NCBI RefSeq assembly: GCF_014529535.1
Contig: NW_023503293.1
Location: forward strand, 6,048,520-6,112,519
Length of the DNA stretch: 64,000 nucleotides
Source: Bradysia coprophila
Taxonomy: Eukaryota > Arthropoda > Insecta > Diptera > Sciaridae
Reading direction: 5' to 3'
Shown here: positions 1 through 12,003 of the stretch, one piece after another
Position numbering within the stretch: position 1 is the stretch's first letter
Layout: each line of letters starts with the position of its first letter
Program-made: the position numbers and the translations under genes
Notes under the pieces: model-generated
What the model was told of the DNA's origin: nothing
What the model saw: the letters and a program-made list of their open reading frames with translations, nothing else
Databases searched by the model: none

Positions 1-1916
1 GAAAAATTCGATCCGGGAAGCCCATTGTAATGCATTATATTGAATGTGTCCGGCATTGAACGCGCTTCTTCCGGGAAAAATTCATCCATGAAGGCGTTCA
101 TTAGAATTATGCCCAGAGATTCTGGATCCAATTTACTACTCATTATGTCAACGCTGGAAATGAAATTGTCATTTTCGATAAGTTGTCCGGTTAATCTCAG
201 TCGCTGTACTTACTATCCCTGTTCACTAACTAAATCAAGTGCACACAAAACGTCCTGTAAAACTGGCGTTGGAATGAAATTATTTCCTTCTGGATCAAAA
301 GATTTAAACACCCGACGAGCAATTTCGCTTGGTGTTTCGGCCGATACTAAGCGCTTTTCATTGCTAAAAAGAACTGCAAAGACACGCAACGGTTATCGCC
401 ATTTCTAATTGAATTACGCATTGCTCCACAACTCTTACCAGTCAAATGTGTTTCAGATCCCATTATCCACACAGGATTTTTCGGATTCTTGTAGAACGAT
501 CCGACCGTACAGTAACGCATCTGTTCCATTAGAGTAATAAAACCTATCTCGGGCTGCTGGCTCAATCCTCGAAGTTCTTTACAATGAACAACAATTTATC
601 AGCGGTCACAAATGTGTGAGCGTAATATTTTCAACTTACTCAAACCACCAACATCCTTGTCGTGATCCCATACATGAGCCACTGCCTGTCCAGTTAACAT
701 CAAATTAATAAGGCCTTGTGATGCATAGCCGTACGTATTGTGAATTAGCGGTTCGGAAGTGTCCAGTAATTCCGATATTATATTCTCAACGGTCTGAATG
801 GGTGGAATGAAAGAATATGAAATTGAAAATTCGGTTACTCTACAAGAGTCATAGGTAATGGGACAGGGACACTTTTATGTTGTGAGGGGATTTGTGGATG
901 ATTCACAGCAGGCGATACGTGTGACATTATGTTTATCCACTCATCAACGCGTTTGATGTCATCAAGAACTGCTGTTGATGACAATACAGTTTTTGCCATC
1001 GGACATTAAAAGTGGCCCTAGTGGTTTTCTACACGGGATGAACACACACAGAACAAAAATGGTTTACCTTCGTTAAAAAAACAGTATACATGAAAAGTAG
1101 CACGCCATATTGTCCGCTGATGGTTTCGAAATTTTTTGCATAATATTTCTCGACGTCGTCAATGTTGTCTAACGAACATACACTAAGCCTCTCGTGAAAC
1201 TCTTCAGGACTCCACTCAAATGACACTAGGCTCTGCAATTTAAACAGCCACAGTCAATGTGTACACAATAAACAGAACAAAAAAAAAACATCGTCCACAA
1301 GTACGGCCCCGTCACTCACATTCATCTTAGCATCTTCGCTCGAAGCACCCACATCTTTGTCATAATCGTCCAATGCGTCCTCTTCCAACACTTCTTTTCC
1401 CACCTCCGGATCTGGCAACGTAACAATACGAAATTTGTCTTCTTTGCACTTCTGAAGAATGTTACAGAATGCTTGCACGAGCAATGTTTTACATTTGTCG
1501 GTGGTAAGCTGAAAGCGAAATTCGGTAAAAATTGTAATTGACCCGAAGATGTGTCGGTAACGAAATTCAGTTTTGACATTACATCCGAAAAACTATGTCC
1601 AGGTGTGTCCATTAACAAAATTTTTAATAAAAACGCTTGAACGGGAGCAATCACTCCGCACGGTCCGCCTTCTTTCTGTATGAGCGCAGACGGTTCATCC
1701 TGACTGAATTCGAACCCTGTAACAGAAATAAATTGCAATGACACTGGAATGAATTAGTCGCATGCATAACAAGAAAGATCCTTGAGCTAGCTAACCCTGT
1801 GACCATCGTCGAAAAATATCTAAATTAATATTTGGACCCCAAAGTAAGAGACGAATGTCCTTTAGCTCCTGTTCATCGCTAGATGTTGAGGCACAACAAG
1901 CTGCATCATCAGCCAT
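1..1916 (-). CDS. MINDY-3-type (FAM188A) deubiquitinase, 3' end off window
   Basis: Eight exons on the minus strand (high to low): 1916-1796, 1716-1562 (or ending at 1583), 1508-1320, 1232-1068, 793-640, 576-439, 373-214, 153-1. All phases agree and the reading frame is still open at base 1, so the last 25-30 codons lie outside the window. The start ATG (1916-1914) gives MADDAACC. Residues around 56-60 are EGGPC, followed by GVIAPVQAFLLK, the catalytic-cysteine motif of the MINDY family. The exon at 576-439 holds GFITLMEQMRYC and GSETHLT, whose His is the likely catalytic His. The exon at 373-214 has the EF-hand-like stretch RVFKSFDPEGNNFIP. Known for the family: MINDY enzymes cleave K48-linked ubiquitin chains. 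Inferred: same activity here. About 411 codons are visible against about 445 in the human protein, so no domain seems lost. Confidence 0.9.
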
Positions 1917-2189
1917 TGGTATAGAAATAACTTTTTCACGATGTTTTACATTAAATTCAAAACATTTGACAAAAAAGTTTTTTTTTGTTTTGAGAAAATG
2001 AAATTGAGGTTATTTGTCATTGACATTTGTGACAATTCGTATTTTAACGGTTGGCAAAACTGGTACAGATGCATAGAGAAGGGGGCTGTTCACAAACTCT
2101 CATCCTCTAATTCAAAACCAATCTAGACCATACTAGATGCCAACGACCATACTTTAATATCTATGTGGTTTAGCCGCAAGTTGGTCTTT

Positions 2190-3140
2190 TCAAAGCCTTC
2201 CGAGAAACGATATGTATATGGCATTGCTCATCAGCGCAGGTATGTTCCCATGTATCGAGTCAATCGTTTCCTCACGGACAAGTAAGGGCCAAATCTCAAT
2301 TAACCAACATGGATTCATTAAAGGTCGTTCTACTGTGACCAATCTGCTTCAATTCACGAGGAAAGCGATTCGTACCATGGAATCAGGGTCACCAAATGGA
2401 TGCGGTTTACACAGATATTAAGAAAGCGTTTGATACAGTCCGACACAATTTTTTGATATCGAAACTTCGTAAAATGGGAGTCCACTCTGAAATGCTAAAT
2501 TGGACAAAGTCTTACTTGAGCGGAAGGTTTCAATACGTTAAAATTGGAGGTCACTCATCAACTGTGTTCTGAGCTACATCCGGAATCCCACAGGGGAGTC
2601 ACCTAGGCCCCCTTCTCTTCATATTATTCTTCGACGACATAACAAAAGTAATACAACGTGCGAAGTGTCTATTGTACGCTGACGATTTTATGAGCTCAGC
2701 TTTGCAACGTGATCTTGATGACGACACACATTGGCTCAGGATTAACGGCCTCACAGTCAGCATAAATAAATGCAATTCGATCTCATTTCATCGGAACTAT
2801 CATCCAATTCGATTACAAAATGGACGGTGAAAGTCTGGTGCGAGTCAACTGAATTCGTGACTTGGGTGTGATTCTGGAAACAAAATTAGACTTTTCAGCC
2901 CACATCGAACACATAACAAGTGAAGCGTACTCAATGCTCGGCTTCTTGAAGAGGATTTGTTACGAGTTTCGTTCCGTCAAAGCCCTAAAAAGCATCTACT
3001 GTGCTCACATAAGATCACGTCTAGAATACGCATTCAACGTTTGGCAACCGCACTGCACCACGAAAATATCTGCAATTGAGTCCATCCAGAGACAATTCAT
3101 CATCTACGCCCTAAGACGATTCTATTTCTGCTTACGCTAA
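2190..3140 (+). mobile_element. Degenerate non-LTR (jockey/CR1-like) reverse transcriptase fragment
   Basis: Translated pieces in shifting frames read as a LINE reverse transcriptase: QHGFIKGRSTVTNLLQF near 2308, DIKKAFDTVRHN near 2413, GIPQGSHLGPLLF near 2582, the catalytic YADD at 2675-2686, and a C-terminal piece with LEYAFNVWQPH near 3020. At least one frameshift and several in-frame stops separate the pieces, so the copy is dead. There is no endonuclease domain or poly(A) tail that I can see. Assignment to the jockey/CR1 group rests on motif resemblance only. Confidence 0.85.
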
Positions 3141-3579
3141 GGAAATACCTTTCCAATGAGCTGTCGAAAGACAAGTTTATAAATAATTCGGCCAAAAAAA
3201 CGTTTTTTCCATATTGAAAATTGTGGAAAATTGGACTTCGGCGAAACTTGATGACTCACAAAAACTCGGTCAGCAAACTTTTTCAATTTTTTTTTACTTT
3301 TTTAAATGTTAGAGTGGACCTCATAGAAAGATAAAATGTTGTTTTAAGGTAGAAAAAAATTTACAGCCTGGTCGTGGTGGTTTTTAGAATGGGAAAAAAT
3401 CGGCTACTCGAAAATTTTCAAATTTTGATTTTTCGCCACCTGGAGATGATGAAGAAAAAAGTTTGTATGTGGCTTTTTGGTACCTATGGGCCACTAGAAT
3501 TTTTTCTGTAGGAGTCCATTTCCGATCCCACAAAATCGACAACCCCTACTATTGAAAATTAGAATAAAATTATGGTTTC

Positions 3580-3738
3580 TATCAACGCACTCCAAGTACA
3601 GGCACTAGAACAGAAATAAATAAGAGGCCTCCATGACGCAGTAGTCTAAAGTTCTCATATAACTTCCATACAAAATAAGAGGCCAAATGACTGTTAAAAA
3701 ATCTCTGTTCTTGTGCCTGTTATTGGAGTGCATTGATT
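3580..3738. mobile_element. MITE, CGCACTCCAA family, copy 1
   Basis: Terminal inverted repeats: the left end reads ATCAACGCACTCCAAGTACA and the right end, reverse-complemented, reads ATCAATGCACTCCAATAACA. The element is about 160 bp with no coding capacity. The related copy is at 23545-23697 and shares the interior segment CTTCCATGACGC (CCTCCATGACGC here) followed by TCTCATATAA. Confidence 0.7.
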
Positions 3739-4540
3739 CTATGCTCATGTAGGGAGTTGCGGGAAATGATGGAATTGTGAAATAATTTATAACATAGCTT
3801 GATGTATGTCAGGGGAAGTTTGACAAAATTAATTCAAATGCAATTTTAAGCATTAGCACTAGGTCGCATATTTCTAAGTTGCCACAAACAGGAAACATTC
3901 AAAAAATCGGGATTTTTAATTTTGTGTTTAGATTTTTATTGTCCATCCAAATCAGTCTGATGAAAATTCTTCTTTCATTTAAAGATAAAATAAATACAAT
4001 AATCTGTGTGAAAACTATAAAATACAATTCAAATTCAGCGGACAAAAGAAAAAGTCGAAACTAAAAATTATTTCTAAAAGTAAAACTTAGAAATATTCTG
4101 CATGAAAATTTTCTAACATTTTTCTACGAAATATAACAACAATTAGTACATTATAACCTATATTTGTATGTATCTGTTCCAGCAATTGGTCGCAGCACTT
4201 TCAGCAATAGATTTCTAATCGACACAAAACATTATTTACAACAACGAAAATCTATATTATCGGTATGTGCACAATCGTCTATCAAAATTCAGTTTCCAAA
4301 CATTACAAACACTGTCAGTTTTCTCAAAAACCCTTTAGAAAAAATAATAAACTAAGAAAGTGGAAGAGTAAACGAAACGAGCTTCAATAAAGACACGAAG
4401 TCTCCATACAATGGTTCCCTCGGTTTGAATGCACAGTACACAGTACAGCCAATAAATATTATTATTACATCAGCGCCCGGTAAGTTGTTTCATGTGTAGT
4501 GTATCATTGATACCTACTTCAGTAGAACACCCTTGACATC

Positions 4541-4682
4541 ACTCGGCTTCGTCTCGAACCAATTACTCCATCTCGAACCGAGATACTGTTTCACAGTTCT
4601 ACTTGCATGAATATCTATTACGTCACAAGGACGGACAAATATGAATTTTCGATTAAAGTTTGTTGATACGAGACGAAGCCGA
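4541..4682. repeat. Inverted repeat, possible MITE remnant
   Basis: CTCGGCTTCGTCTCG at the left is matched by its exact reverse complement CGAGACGAAGCCGAG about 110 bases to the right. The CTCGGCTTCG core resembles part of the large foldback element at 11622-12003, so the two may be distant relatives. Confidence 0.5.
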
Positions 4683-5345
4683 GTTACGTTCAATGTTTTA
4701 TATGCTGAGGGCATCGTTCATTGATGAAAAGAACGGTTCTCGGTGTAGGTAGAAGCAAGTAAATTATAACACAGTCTTGGCCAAATAAGTGAGTCAAATG
4801 TACTCATTTCAATGTGTGCGCTCGTATATATCCTCATGTGAAAATCACATTATACAAACACATTCAAACTCGTGGAATCATGACTTAATTGACCAATGAT
4901 GTAACATACTGAGCAAAATTTGGCTACTGTTCCATTTTGAAGAGACTCCCTTCCTACTAATTTAGATGAAGAGACTTGTGGAGGTGGATTCTCAGTGCCT
5001 CTACAATAATTAAGCCGAAGATTGTGATCCAAAATTTTGACAAAATACACAGCTCTGCTACTACAGCATGAACACTGAATTAACAAGTGTCCAATTTGGA
5101 GGCTTTAGTGATAACACCGCTTAGGATTGCTTGTATTGCATGCAATGAAATCAGGTCATCAATCTTTACAAAAGAAGAGCCAACCGTGATTTCATCAGCC
5201 CCCGAATATTTTCTTTGTTCATGCTAGAAGCAGTGCTGTACAAAATATCATTTCTAAAAAAAAATAAGCAAATAAAAGGGCATACCGGGGAGAAATTTAT
5301 CGTTCAGAGTAATGTTTTGCGTCGAACGTGTAAATTTTTGTTCAT

Positions 5346-5351
5346 TTTATT
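5346..5351 (-). terminator. Poly(A) signal AATAAA after distal last exon
   Basis: AATAAA on the minus strand, about 130 nt beyond the TAG of the 5479-5622 exon. Confidence 0.5.
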
Positions 5352-5478
5352 GTCTGCAAAGATCAATTCATAAATTAAAGCAAAAGAAACGTAACGAACT
5401 CTTTCCGACATTTCAAAAACAAACCAAAAAGAAATTAAAATTAAAACTACAATCTCTCTCTACGCCCGTCTCTTCTAT

Positions 5479-5622
5479 CTATCCAAATATATTGCTAACA
5501 AGACTATTGAATCCACTACTGAGTGATGAAAGTATTCCTTGGTCTCGGTCCGGCTGAGGTCTGTAATGTTGTTGTTGAGCCGCTGATACGGGACGATAGT
5601 TGTTGTACGGACCGTCGTTTCT
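5479..5622 (-). CDS. Alternative last coding exon, probably of the carboxypeptidase gene
   Basis: A clean acceptor (ATTTTAG) at 5624-5623 is followed by a 47-codon open frame and a TAG at 5481-5479. The peptide is polar and Gln/Pro/Tyr-rich at first (RNDGPYNNYRPVSAAQQQ) and ends in LVSNIFG. The exon starts in phase 0, which matches the phase-0 donor at 7474 that ends the transthyretin-like exon, so splicing over the proximal last exon would give a 472-residue isoform with a different tail. An AATAAA on the minus strand (5351-5346) lies about 130 nt after the stop. It could instead be the last exon of another, unseen gene, but no other upstream minus-strand exons were found in between. Confidence 0.6.
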   Translation of the reverse strand, partial: RNDGPYNNYRPVSAAQQQHYRPQPDRDQGILSSLSSGFNSLVSNIFG

Positions 5623-6001
5623 CTAAAATGATTTGTCAATGTTAGCACGTTTTACAATACATAAATTAGAATTGAGTTACCAAAAGCTCGACTTTTTTCA
5701 ATACTCTTCCCAAGAAAAACCAAATTTAAAAAAAAGTTTTTTGTTAGAGCAGCGAAAGAGTTAAATTAACAAGAAATATTTAAAATAAATAATTCCATGC
5801 CTAGTGTCATTAGACGAAAAGAGTTAGGCTGGGTCATGTTACACTTCAGATATGAATGTTGAGTTGATAGGGGATAGAAGATTATGTGCACGTAAAAAAG
5901 TTCTAAGACACTGAAAACATTAGCTTAGCTGTGCATGATGTTACATAAAATTGCCCAAATCATTCGGATCAGACGTGTAAAATAGTTATTTAGCCAATGG
6001 A

Positions 6002-6638
6002 GGTGCCGCAGACCGTGTGTCATAATACGCATCGTGAGCCTAAAAAAGTACTTTGCATCGAGTTGCATACAACGTTTTATTGCATAGAAGCATCTGAAGC
6101 TAGTAAATTTTGAATATTATGACGCTAAGTGGTAGATGCTATTGGCAGGCGCCTGCCAATAACATCTTTAGTAATAATTTGGCTATTGGTAAGCGCCTGC
6201 GAATAGTCACTGCGAATATTGTGTGAACGATCAAGTATTTATGTACGCTTCGAAAATTGCTTCACTGCGATCATAAATTTGTTATTCGAAATTTGGTCAG
6301 GGCAGAATGTTTATTTGCGGGTTATGGTTCAGAAGAAGTGGTGAAAAGTAAATCCATGTCACCACTAGTGAGCAAAATATAGATAAAGCAAAATATAGAT
6401 AAACAAAGATTAAAAGACCCTTCGCCACCAAATCACGTATGAAAAATTTTAGTTTAGCGCAGTTGCAGTTATGACATCGAGTGCGAAGTACTTTATAATG
6501 CACTAGATGTGTAATTATGACAAGAGGCCGCATGTGTGTCATAATGCACATCGTGGGCTTTGCACCGAGATTTATACAACGTTATATACCACAGAGGCAT
6601 CTAAAGTTTGCAAATTTTGCATATTATGCTGCTGAGTG
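6002..6638. repeat. Pair of diverged direct repeats (6002-6131 and 6525-6638)
   Basis: Both copies run in the same order through GTGTGTCATAAT, CATCGTG, TACAACGTT, GCATCT and TATTATG and end near AGTGG. Copies are about 115-130 bp and clearly diverged. They lie between the two candidate last exons of the carboxypeptidase gene. No coding potential is evident. Confidence 0.6.
6140..6161. repeat. Perfect 22-bp GC-rich palindrome with a degraded copy alongside
   Basis: ATTGGCAGGC is followed directly by GCCTGCCAAT, flanked by T and A, so the two halves are exact reverse complements with no loop. A similar but imperfect copy (CTATTGGTAAGC then GCCTGCGAATAG) follows at about 6183-6206. Confidence 0.7.
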
Positions 6639-7278
6639 GCATAAATAAACTATTTTACAATGTTTGGAATTTGTTTAAAAATGGGCTATTGTCAAGCATA
6701 GGCTATAGAAAATATATGGATTAGCTCGTTCCGATATTAGTTTATTGTGTTATGTTGTTCGATTAGGATGTTCGATGTTCGCGATGTTGACGAAATATAT
6801 TTTAAGTTTCATTTGTTGTGAAATTTTAGATATCCCCTAAAACCTTCATGTATAAGTCATTAATTTCGTATTAAACGGTCGTTTGTGACATGCAAAATTC
6901 ACAACCAACATTTATGTTTGCCATAATTTCCTAAACGTTCTGGACACTTTGATTCTGAAGGATCCCACCACGACCTTGTTTTCTAATTATCGATTATGTT
7001 CATCTCATTTGATAATTTTTTTTTATTAAAGCGCGCTGAAGCTCTAGATCACTTTTAGTCCCACAGACGAAAAGCAAATTTGCGATAAAAAAAAATGATC
7101 CACAAAAATACTGGCAGTGTAATCATTTTGTTAGTTTACGCAGAAACCCGGTTAAAATTTACAGAGCTGACTGTTGATAATACTCACAGCAAAAGGTGCT
7201 TGGTATGATTGACAATGGAATAAAATTTAAATCTATGTACAATACGTTTGGCTTTACATGTCTATGGTTCATCAACGG

Positions 7279-10036
7279 TTAATTGGATGGAAAAACAAAT
7301 CCTTCATCTTCACGTTGAACCACTTGAGGTATTCTGTGAGTTTTAGGTTTTACGTAGTGCTGAAATTTTAAATTTATTTAACTACTCCGTCACCATCCAT
7401 TGCATCACAATTATTATGTACAACATCAACCGTAATGTGACTCAATAAAGATTTTCTAATAGAAAAATGCGAACCTTAGATGCCTGCAATGTTACATTCA
7501 ACAAAGTGGGATGCTGTTCAATAACCATAAAGTCGACTTCACGCGGTGCATAGCCATCGGCGAACACTTCCAGTTTGTAGATTCCAGGCAATAATATTCT
7601 CCAGAATTCTCCGTATTTTGTGGATTGGAAGCCTACGTCACGTCCTTTTATTTTTAGCGAAGCCCGTTCGATCGGAAGACCATTTGAGTCCATAACAAAG
7701 CCCTGTACGCCACGATGCGCTTCGGCTAAAAATTTAACCAACGAAAGTTGATTGTCTTCCCAGTACTTTCGAAGTTCATGGGCCGGTGGAAATTTGCAGC
7801 AGGAAACTTCCAGAGTCACTTCCATGCAGCCGTACCAAACGTAATTGTAATCCTGTCATTATACGTTCCGTTAAGTATTGGCAAATGTGATAAACAATAA
7901 AATTCTTATTAACCTGCATTCCACCGGTCAGCGGATACCATGCAGCTCCATTGGTAATTCCGTTTTCGAAGGACGGTGTTGCTGATTTACAGGCAACCCC
8001 TTTTGGAGAACAAAACATTTATTTTAATCGAATTGTTCAGACAATTACTATAGTCGGAGTATTTACCTCGTGACATTTTGGCATGATTGTTGGCGTATGT
8101 TAACGATAAGTGTTTGAACACATCATCATCGGGAGTAAGCGAGGGTTGTGACGAATAGCTTTGGAACACTGATCCAAAAACGGAATATGTTGGTAGAAAA
8201 AACAGATTAAGTGTTTTGTATATTCAATAAAAAAAATTATTCAATAGTCGGGTCAGTGCAGGCGCATCTTGGATAACTATTATATTAGAAAAAATTGGAT
8301 AAAGGCGTGCAGAGTCCTAGTGGCTTGCAACACTAGACAATTACGGACGGTAGCCTCAATTTTACAACATTCTCTCTCACTCTTTCATCCTTCAAATTCA
8401 TGTACAAGACAATGTTGCCACTGTGGAGTAATTCTATTGGATGAATGAGTGAGAAAGAATATTGGAAAAGTAAGAAGGGGGTTCGAAATTGTCGATTAGG
8501 TGGAGGTGGACTGACGCTTGCTCCAGCTCTAGGTCACGATCCTGTGACTGCTTTTCGTAAAAAGTCGACCCATGTTTGATGTCGTCAAGAGCTGCTTTCA
8601 TCGTGATGCTTACGTAAATATAGATATGTGCGAAAAACACTGAGAAACACCCCTAAAAGGGCTAGTCATTTTTTTAAAACGTATCTCCGGACTCATTCGA
8701 CTGATATGGATTATCTTCACACTTAAACTCATATAATACGGAAATGAAAATTACCACAACACTTTGCATTACACATGCTCAAATTTCATGCCCAAAATTT
8801 GGTGGACGACAACGCAAATTTTCGAGAATCGATATTCCTGAAAATTCTTACAAATTCTTAAATTTTCTTGCAAAAAATTTAAATAATTTTCGAGAAAATT
8901 GAAGAAGATAAGGCCATAAAACCCATATTCTGATTTGAATGTAAAACATACGCCTATGACGTCGATGACTCTATCAACTTACTTACTTTTGCACAGAGCG
9001 GATGATCTACAAATTCCTTCAAGAAATGCATGAAAAGTAAACCAGTTTCAACTCACAAAATATATTTTTTAACAAGAAATTAATTGCGATATGACCCAAA
9101 AAGTGATATACGACCGCGTCATTTTCGACGAAATTTGAGTACTTTTTATGAGTTTCGTTCCGCAAATTTTGTAATATCATAGCAAAATTGATACTTACTG
9201 GAATTGGGGGTGTTATCGTATGGATAACTAGCTACCAGGGCACCGCCATGCAACGAACCGCTCAAAACGAATTGAATTTTCGATATCCACTCCTTAACTG
9301 CATCGGTTTCAGGCTGTTCACGTTTGGTATTCTGCTTGAAATAATCCGGGAAATTTCGATTCAAATCGAAACCGCGTGCATTGTATCTGTGTGATATGAT
9401 TTTGTTTTTTAGGTTAAGTCGTCTCCATGAGCAATGATTCGACAAGTTGATTTACCTTCCTTGTCCGCCGTCACAAGTTCCTTCTTTCGATACAGCATAC
9501 CCATCTGGATTGAGCGATGGTAAAATATGAATACGAGTGTTGTCTAGCAACCATTTGATATAGGGATCGGTGTTGTAGCTCGTGACGAAATACTGCACTA
9601 AATGCAACATTAACTCCTTGCCAACGGCTTCATTTCCATGAATATTTGCTATGTATTTAACGTCTGGCTTGCCAACCATGTGCTCGTATGGTGAAGAAGA
9701 CACGACAATTACCCATAAGTCACGGCCTTGGATAGATTTACCGATTGAATAGAGGGCAGTCAAGTTTGGATACCTAGCGCTCGTCGTCCTATCGAAGCAA
9801 GACTTATTTAGAACAGACAATTTAAAGCAAAAAACGGTGACGATGTACCTTAGAAATCTTGTCATCTCGTCATGATTGTGGTAAACGAAATCTAAGAGAC
9901 CGACATCGGGCGTGTATGCCCGTGGTGATGGTAATGTTTCTGTATCATCGAATGATTGTGGGATTTGACAATTACATAAATTATTGTAAAAAATTTGTAA
10001 CAGGAACAGTCCAATAGCCAAGTGATGATAGCCCAT
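7279..10036 (-). CDS. Secreted metallocarboxypeptidase (M14, carboxypeptidase M/N/E type), proximal-end isoform
   Basis: Seven exons, phases all consistent: 10036-9849, 9788-9456, 9386-9199, 8168-8067, 7999-7914, 7852-7475, 7359-7279, giving 451 residues. Residues 1 to about 22 form a hydrophobic signal peptide. Zinc ligands are H113 and E116 (IHGNE) and H220 (SLHGG); substrate-binding [13 protein letters not shown] lies at 176-188; the catalytic Glu is E314 in TLEVSCCK. After about residue 340 comes the transthyretin-like domain ([24 protein letters not shown]) typical of this subfamily. Family role: removal of C-terminal Arg or Lys from peptides outside the cell. The last exon ([12 protein letters not shown] to FVFPSN) is polar, with no obvious membrane or GPI-attachment segment. 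Intron 3 is about 1 kb and holds no recognised gene. Confidence 0.93.
8368..8466. repeat. Imperfect inverted repeat in carboxypeptidase intron 3
   Basis: CATTCTCTCTCACTCTTTCA on the left pairs with TGAATGAGTGAGAAAGAATA on the right, with a spacer of about 40 nt. The size and position suggest a small MITE remnant inside the intron. Confidence 0.45.
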
Positions 10037-11621
10037 GGTCCTTTAACAAAAAATAAATTTGGTCGATATATTCGAAAGCAGCGCAGAATTTGCTGAAAAA
10101 ATTTCTGGAAATTGACTGGAAGACTTAATCTATTGGACGCGGAAAGCGTAACGCGAACGAAAATCATAAAATCTGTTACTTCGTTTGTGTAAAGTATATA
10201 AGTGACAGGACCAAGTGGACCAAGTCCTCATATCCACCAGTGGAACATGCTCTAAGTGTTATTACATACAAAATCTACTACTTCACAATTTTTATCATAA
10301 ATTTCGCTGAATTTTGAAAACCGACACATTTTCTATTTCTGTGCTTTCTGTCAGTTTCTCTTTTCCCCATATAAAAATGAATATTCTAAAAAAAAAACCA
10401 TAAAACACATAACAGAAAATGAATCGGTTTTCCAAATTCTGCGAGTGTATGAGAGACCACTTTCCAGTGTTCATAGCTTATTTTTGTCGACGTTGTCGAT
10501 ATCAGATTAGCCGTTTTCGTTCAAAAAAAAGTAACACACCACCATTCTATGGTTACAAATTGAAGGTCATTTTACGTTTATCGAAAGCTTTTTTAGACTT
10601 AAAGTTCCACATATTTCGGAGCCTAGTTTTAAATTACCTTCTAATGAAATCGCTCTTCATACATGTCATTCAAATCAATCACGACTCATCCTTCAACAAA
10701 TTTGTGTAACATCAATTCAATCATGTATTTTCTCCATTTTTTTTTTATTTAAAAAAAAGAGAATAATAAGAATTATGGCACAGCTTCAAATAATTGCTCG
10801 GTTAAGGTCTGCCGATTTACGTGAAATTTTTCTCTAATAATGTAGCTTACACATGACACTGCACACAATGAAATTCTATTTTTTTCTTCGTTGAAATCCG
10901 TTTTCACTTTCAATGTTTCGGTAATTTTTTTTTTATCTTTTCAATTATTTAATAATTTTTTTCTTCTTTAATTTTTGTTTTTTTGTTTTGCTGCTGCAAT
11001 CCACTTTTAACAATGATTCACGTTCCACTTCAATCGAAATAATCATATATGTAAAGTGATTTTTTTATAATAGCTCTATTTCGACTGGTTGGTTTGATTA
11101 CGTTCATTCGTGGAATGGTGTTAAGTGGAGAAAAAAAGATCACACGTTCCAGGTACTATCGTGGTTTCGATCGCGGTAAATTCTCCGTAATTCCTGCGAA
11201 TTTCTAGAATAGCTGTTGTTAATTATGTGTGACGAAATGTCAATTTTTCACGCTTAGATATGAAATCGACTTCGGATCATAATGACCAATAAGTTTATCT
11301 CGTCTATTACTGGTGAACATATATTAGAAGGGTGTGGACGCATTGAAAATTTCAATATAAAAAATATATTAAAAACCGTTGCTCAACTGATGGCGCCACA
11401 ATTTCTGATACAAAGGAACATATTCCTAAGATTTTAGCATTGAATTTTACCCTGCTCGTTGTTACGTGTATTGAACATGATTTTCTGTAATTAGTTAGCA
11501 AACAAAACTACGATTTTTCCACCGCACATTTCATTTCACCGTTAGTGTCGAAAAGATCATCTGATTTCAGCACTAGTGTCTAGAAGTAAAATAACACATT
11601 TTTTACATAAATAGAGACACT

Positions 11622-12003
11622 ACATGCTACTTGCGTCGAAAACCGTACTTTTCATGTTTCAAGCACCTCTTTCGACGCACTTAGCATGTAAAATCCTAGG
11701 GATCCTAGGGATAAAAAAATGACAAGTCTTGTTTTCGTGTGTTTATTGACCTCGGCTTCGCCTCGGATCAACAAAATTCACACGAAAACTCTACATTTCA
11801 CCTTTTTATCCCTAGTCATGTAATAGTATTTTACATGAGTAGAGATAAAAAGATGAAAAGTAGAGTTTTCGTGTGAATTTTGTTGCTCCGAGGCGAGGCC
11901 GAGGTCAATAAACACACGAAAAGAAGACTTTTCATTTTTATCTCGAGTTATGTAATGGATTTTAAAACATGAAAAGTACGGTTTTCGACGCATGTGGCAT
12001 GTA
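11622..12003. mobile_element. Nested foldback element, about 380 bp
   Basis: The outer arms (ACATGCTACTTGCGTCGAAA on the left; the reverse complement of the right end begins ACATGCCACATGCGTCGAAA) enclose inner arms carrying GTTTTCGTGTG, TTTATTGACCTCGG and CACACGAAAACTCTAC in mirrored order, so nearly the whole element can fold on itself around about 11825. The first 69 bases (11622-11690) form a separate hairpin with 20-base arms. No ORF of note; typical of a non-autonomous foldback element. Confidence 0.75.

Larger units (their letters stand above)
3160..5345. other. Intergenic stretch between LINE relic and carboxypeptidase 3' end
   Basis: AT-rich DNA with no coding exon that I can support. 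It contains one MITE (3580-3738) and one inverted repeat (4541-4682); the remaining short ORFs show no recognisable motif. Confidence 0.6.

Noticed and set aside
20..45. Apparent stop and frameshift near the C-terminus of the MINDY-3 gene
   Set aside because: Careful re-reading of the reverse complement gives an open frame (FNIMHYNGLPGSN) continuing to base 1; the stop was a misreading.
10419..10709. 96-codon basic ORF starting MNRFSKFCECMRDHF
   Set aside because: No recognisable family, no splice or promoter support; low-complexity T/A-rich surroundings.
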